Assembly: GCF_003049685.1 (NCBI RefSeq)
Contig: NZ_PYSY02000002.1
Location: forward strand, 1,600,001 to 1,664,000
Length of the DNA: 64,000 bases
Direction: 5' to 3'
Origin: Brucella pituitosa
GTDB taxonomy: Bacteria; Pseudomonadota; Alphaproteobacteria; Rhizobiales; Rhizobiaceae
Shown: piece after piece, positions 63,521-64,000 of the stretch
Layout: each line of letters opens with the position of its first letter
Position numbering within the stretch: position 1 is the stretch's first letter
Made by a program: the position numbers and the translations under genes
The notes under the pieces: model-generated
The model's input: the letters and a program-made list of their open reading frames with translations, nothing else
Told to the model about the DNA's origin: nothing
The model's database searches: none

Positions 63521-64000
63521 TGTGCCAGCCTTTCAAGATGCAGATTTCCGGCTTTGTCGCAGTTGGCTATCCAGCCGGGAAGCAGAATAGTGGTGGTGTC
63601 ATCCTGCTCGATAATTGCAGGGCCACTGACTTGATCATTTGCCCGGAAACTGTGACGGTCGTAGATATCTGCATCAAGCCATGCACCCTTGTGAAACAAG
63701 CGGCGCTTGCCTTTGATGCCCGGTTTGCCGTCACCTGTTGGAAACTCTTGCGCGGCAAGGTCCGGCGTGACGCCAATAACCGCGAGACGGGCTGTCCCCA
63801 ACTCGACTTCGGCTGCGCTGTCGCGGAAACCATAGATGCGCTCATGTTCGCGGTGAAAAGCTTCGGAAATGGCATGAACGTCGGCATCGACATCATTTAA
63901 TGCAACGCGCAGTTCATAAGCCTGTCCGACATAACGCATGTCAGCAGCCTTTTCGAAAAGGCGTCCGGTACTTTGCTCGCCTTCCTGATCCAGCCAGTCA
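63517..64000 (-). CDS. hyuA: Hydantoinase A-family subunit, C-terminal part (cut by the window edge)
   Basis: About 160 C-terminal residues of HyuA; the frame stays open to the window edge, so the true start lies beyond 64000. Visible blocks: EKAADMRYVGQAYELRVALN, AFHREHERIYGFRDSAAEVE and VSGPAIIEQDDTTTILLPGW, all typical of the hydantoinase A/5-oxoprolinase C-terminal domain. It is the ATP-binding partner of HyuB. The ATG at 63939 is internal. Confidence 0.93.
   Translation of the reverse strand, partial: DWLDQEGEQSTGRLFEKAADMRYVGQAYELRVALNDVDADVHAISEAFHREHERIYGFRDSAAEVELGTARLAVIGVTPDLAAQEFPTGDGKPGIKGKRRLFHKGAWLDADIYDRHSFRANDQVSGPAIIEQDDTTTILLPGWIANCDKAGNLHLERLAQ

Overview
The window reads as a piece of an alphaproteobacterial genome of the order Hyphomicrobiales (Rhizobiales), most likely Brucellaceae and most like Ochrobactrum/Brucella. 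The reasons are a 23S rRNA with an intervening sequence in helix 9, the order 23S-5S-tRNA-fMet, dense ATGA/TAATG-overlapping ABC-transporter operons, and protein families typical of soil and plant-associated members. The assignment is from recognition only; no search was run. No CRISPR array, insertion sequence, phage gene or plasmid origin was seen.

Layout. 1-3610: distal end of an rrn operon (spacer, 23S, 5S, tRNA-fMet, terminator). 4003-13218: an operon read leftwards (binding protein, two permeases, an ArgH-superfamily lyase, ATPase, PfkB kinase, NagB-II-like SIS deaminase) with a divergent ROK regulator. It looks like import and breakdown of an amino-sugar conjugate. 13219-18351: two DhaK/DhaL kinase pairs; the second DhaK is fused to a SorC-type sugar-sensing regulator. 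18397-32549: TetR regulator, DgcA-like N-demethylase, polar amino-acid ABC importer, Asp/Glu-racemase-like protein, aldo/keto reductase, PurU, GcvA-like LysR, dimethylglycine/sarcosine dehydrogenase-like flavoprotein and EtfBA. This is a likely N-methylated amino-acid (betaine-type) catabolic region with one-carbon disposal.

32699-40524: two proline-iminopeptidase-family genes flank a LuxR solo whose ligand pocket carries the Met/Trp substitutions of the plant-responsive (OryR/PipR-type) subfamily. A dipeptide-type ABC importer follows. Both pip promoters share a similar 20-bp dyad. 40584-42642: a TPP-riboswitch-controlled TenA protein, a small glycosyltransferase and a short membrane protein.

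42758-55271: a second peptide-type ABC operon with an SDR, a polysaccharide-deacetylase-family hydrolase and a cytoplasmic gamma-glutamyltransferase set between permease and ATPase genes. Its GntR regulator sits beside two paralogous binding proteins on opposite strands, and an amidohydrolase follows the second one. 55266-64000: M81 peptidase, FAD oxidoreductase, a frameshifted VOC protein, a PotABCD-like importer and hydantoinase B/A (the last cut by the window edge), probably uptake and degradation of a hydantoin or N-methyl amide.

Most of the window is accessory catabolism: at least six ABC importers, each packed with its own enzymes and local regulator. Starts were moved from the longest open frame wherever a Shine-Dalgarno sequence, gene overlap or signal peptide favoured a shorter protein.
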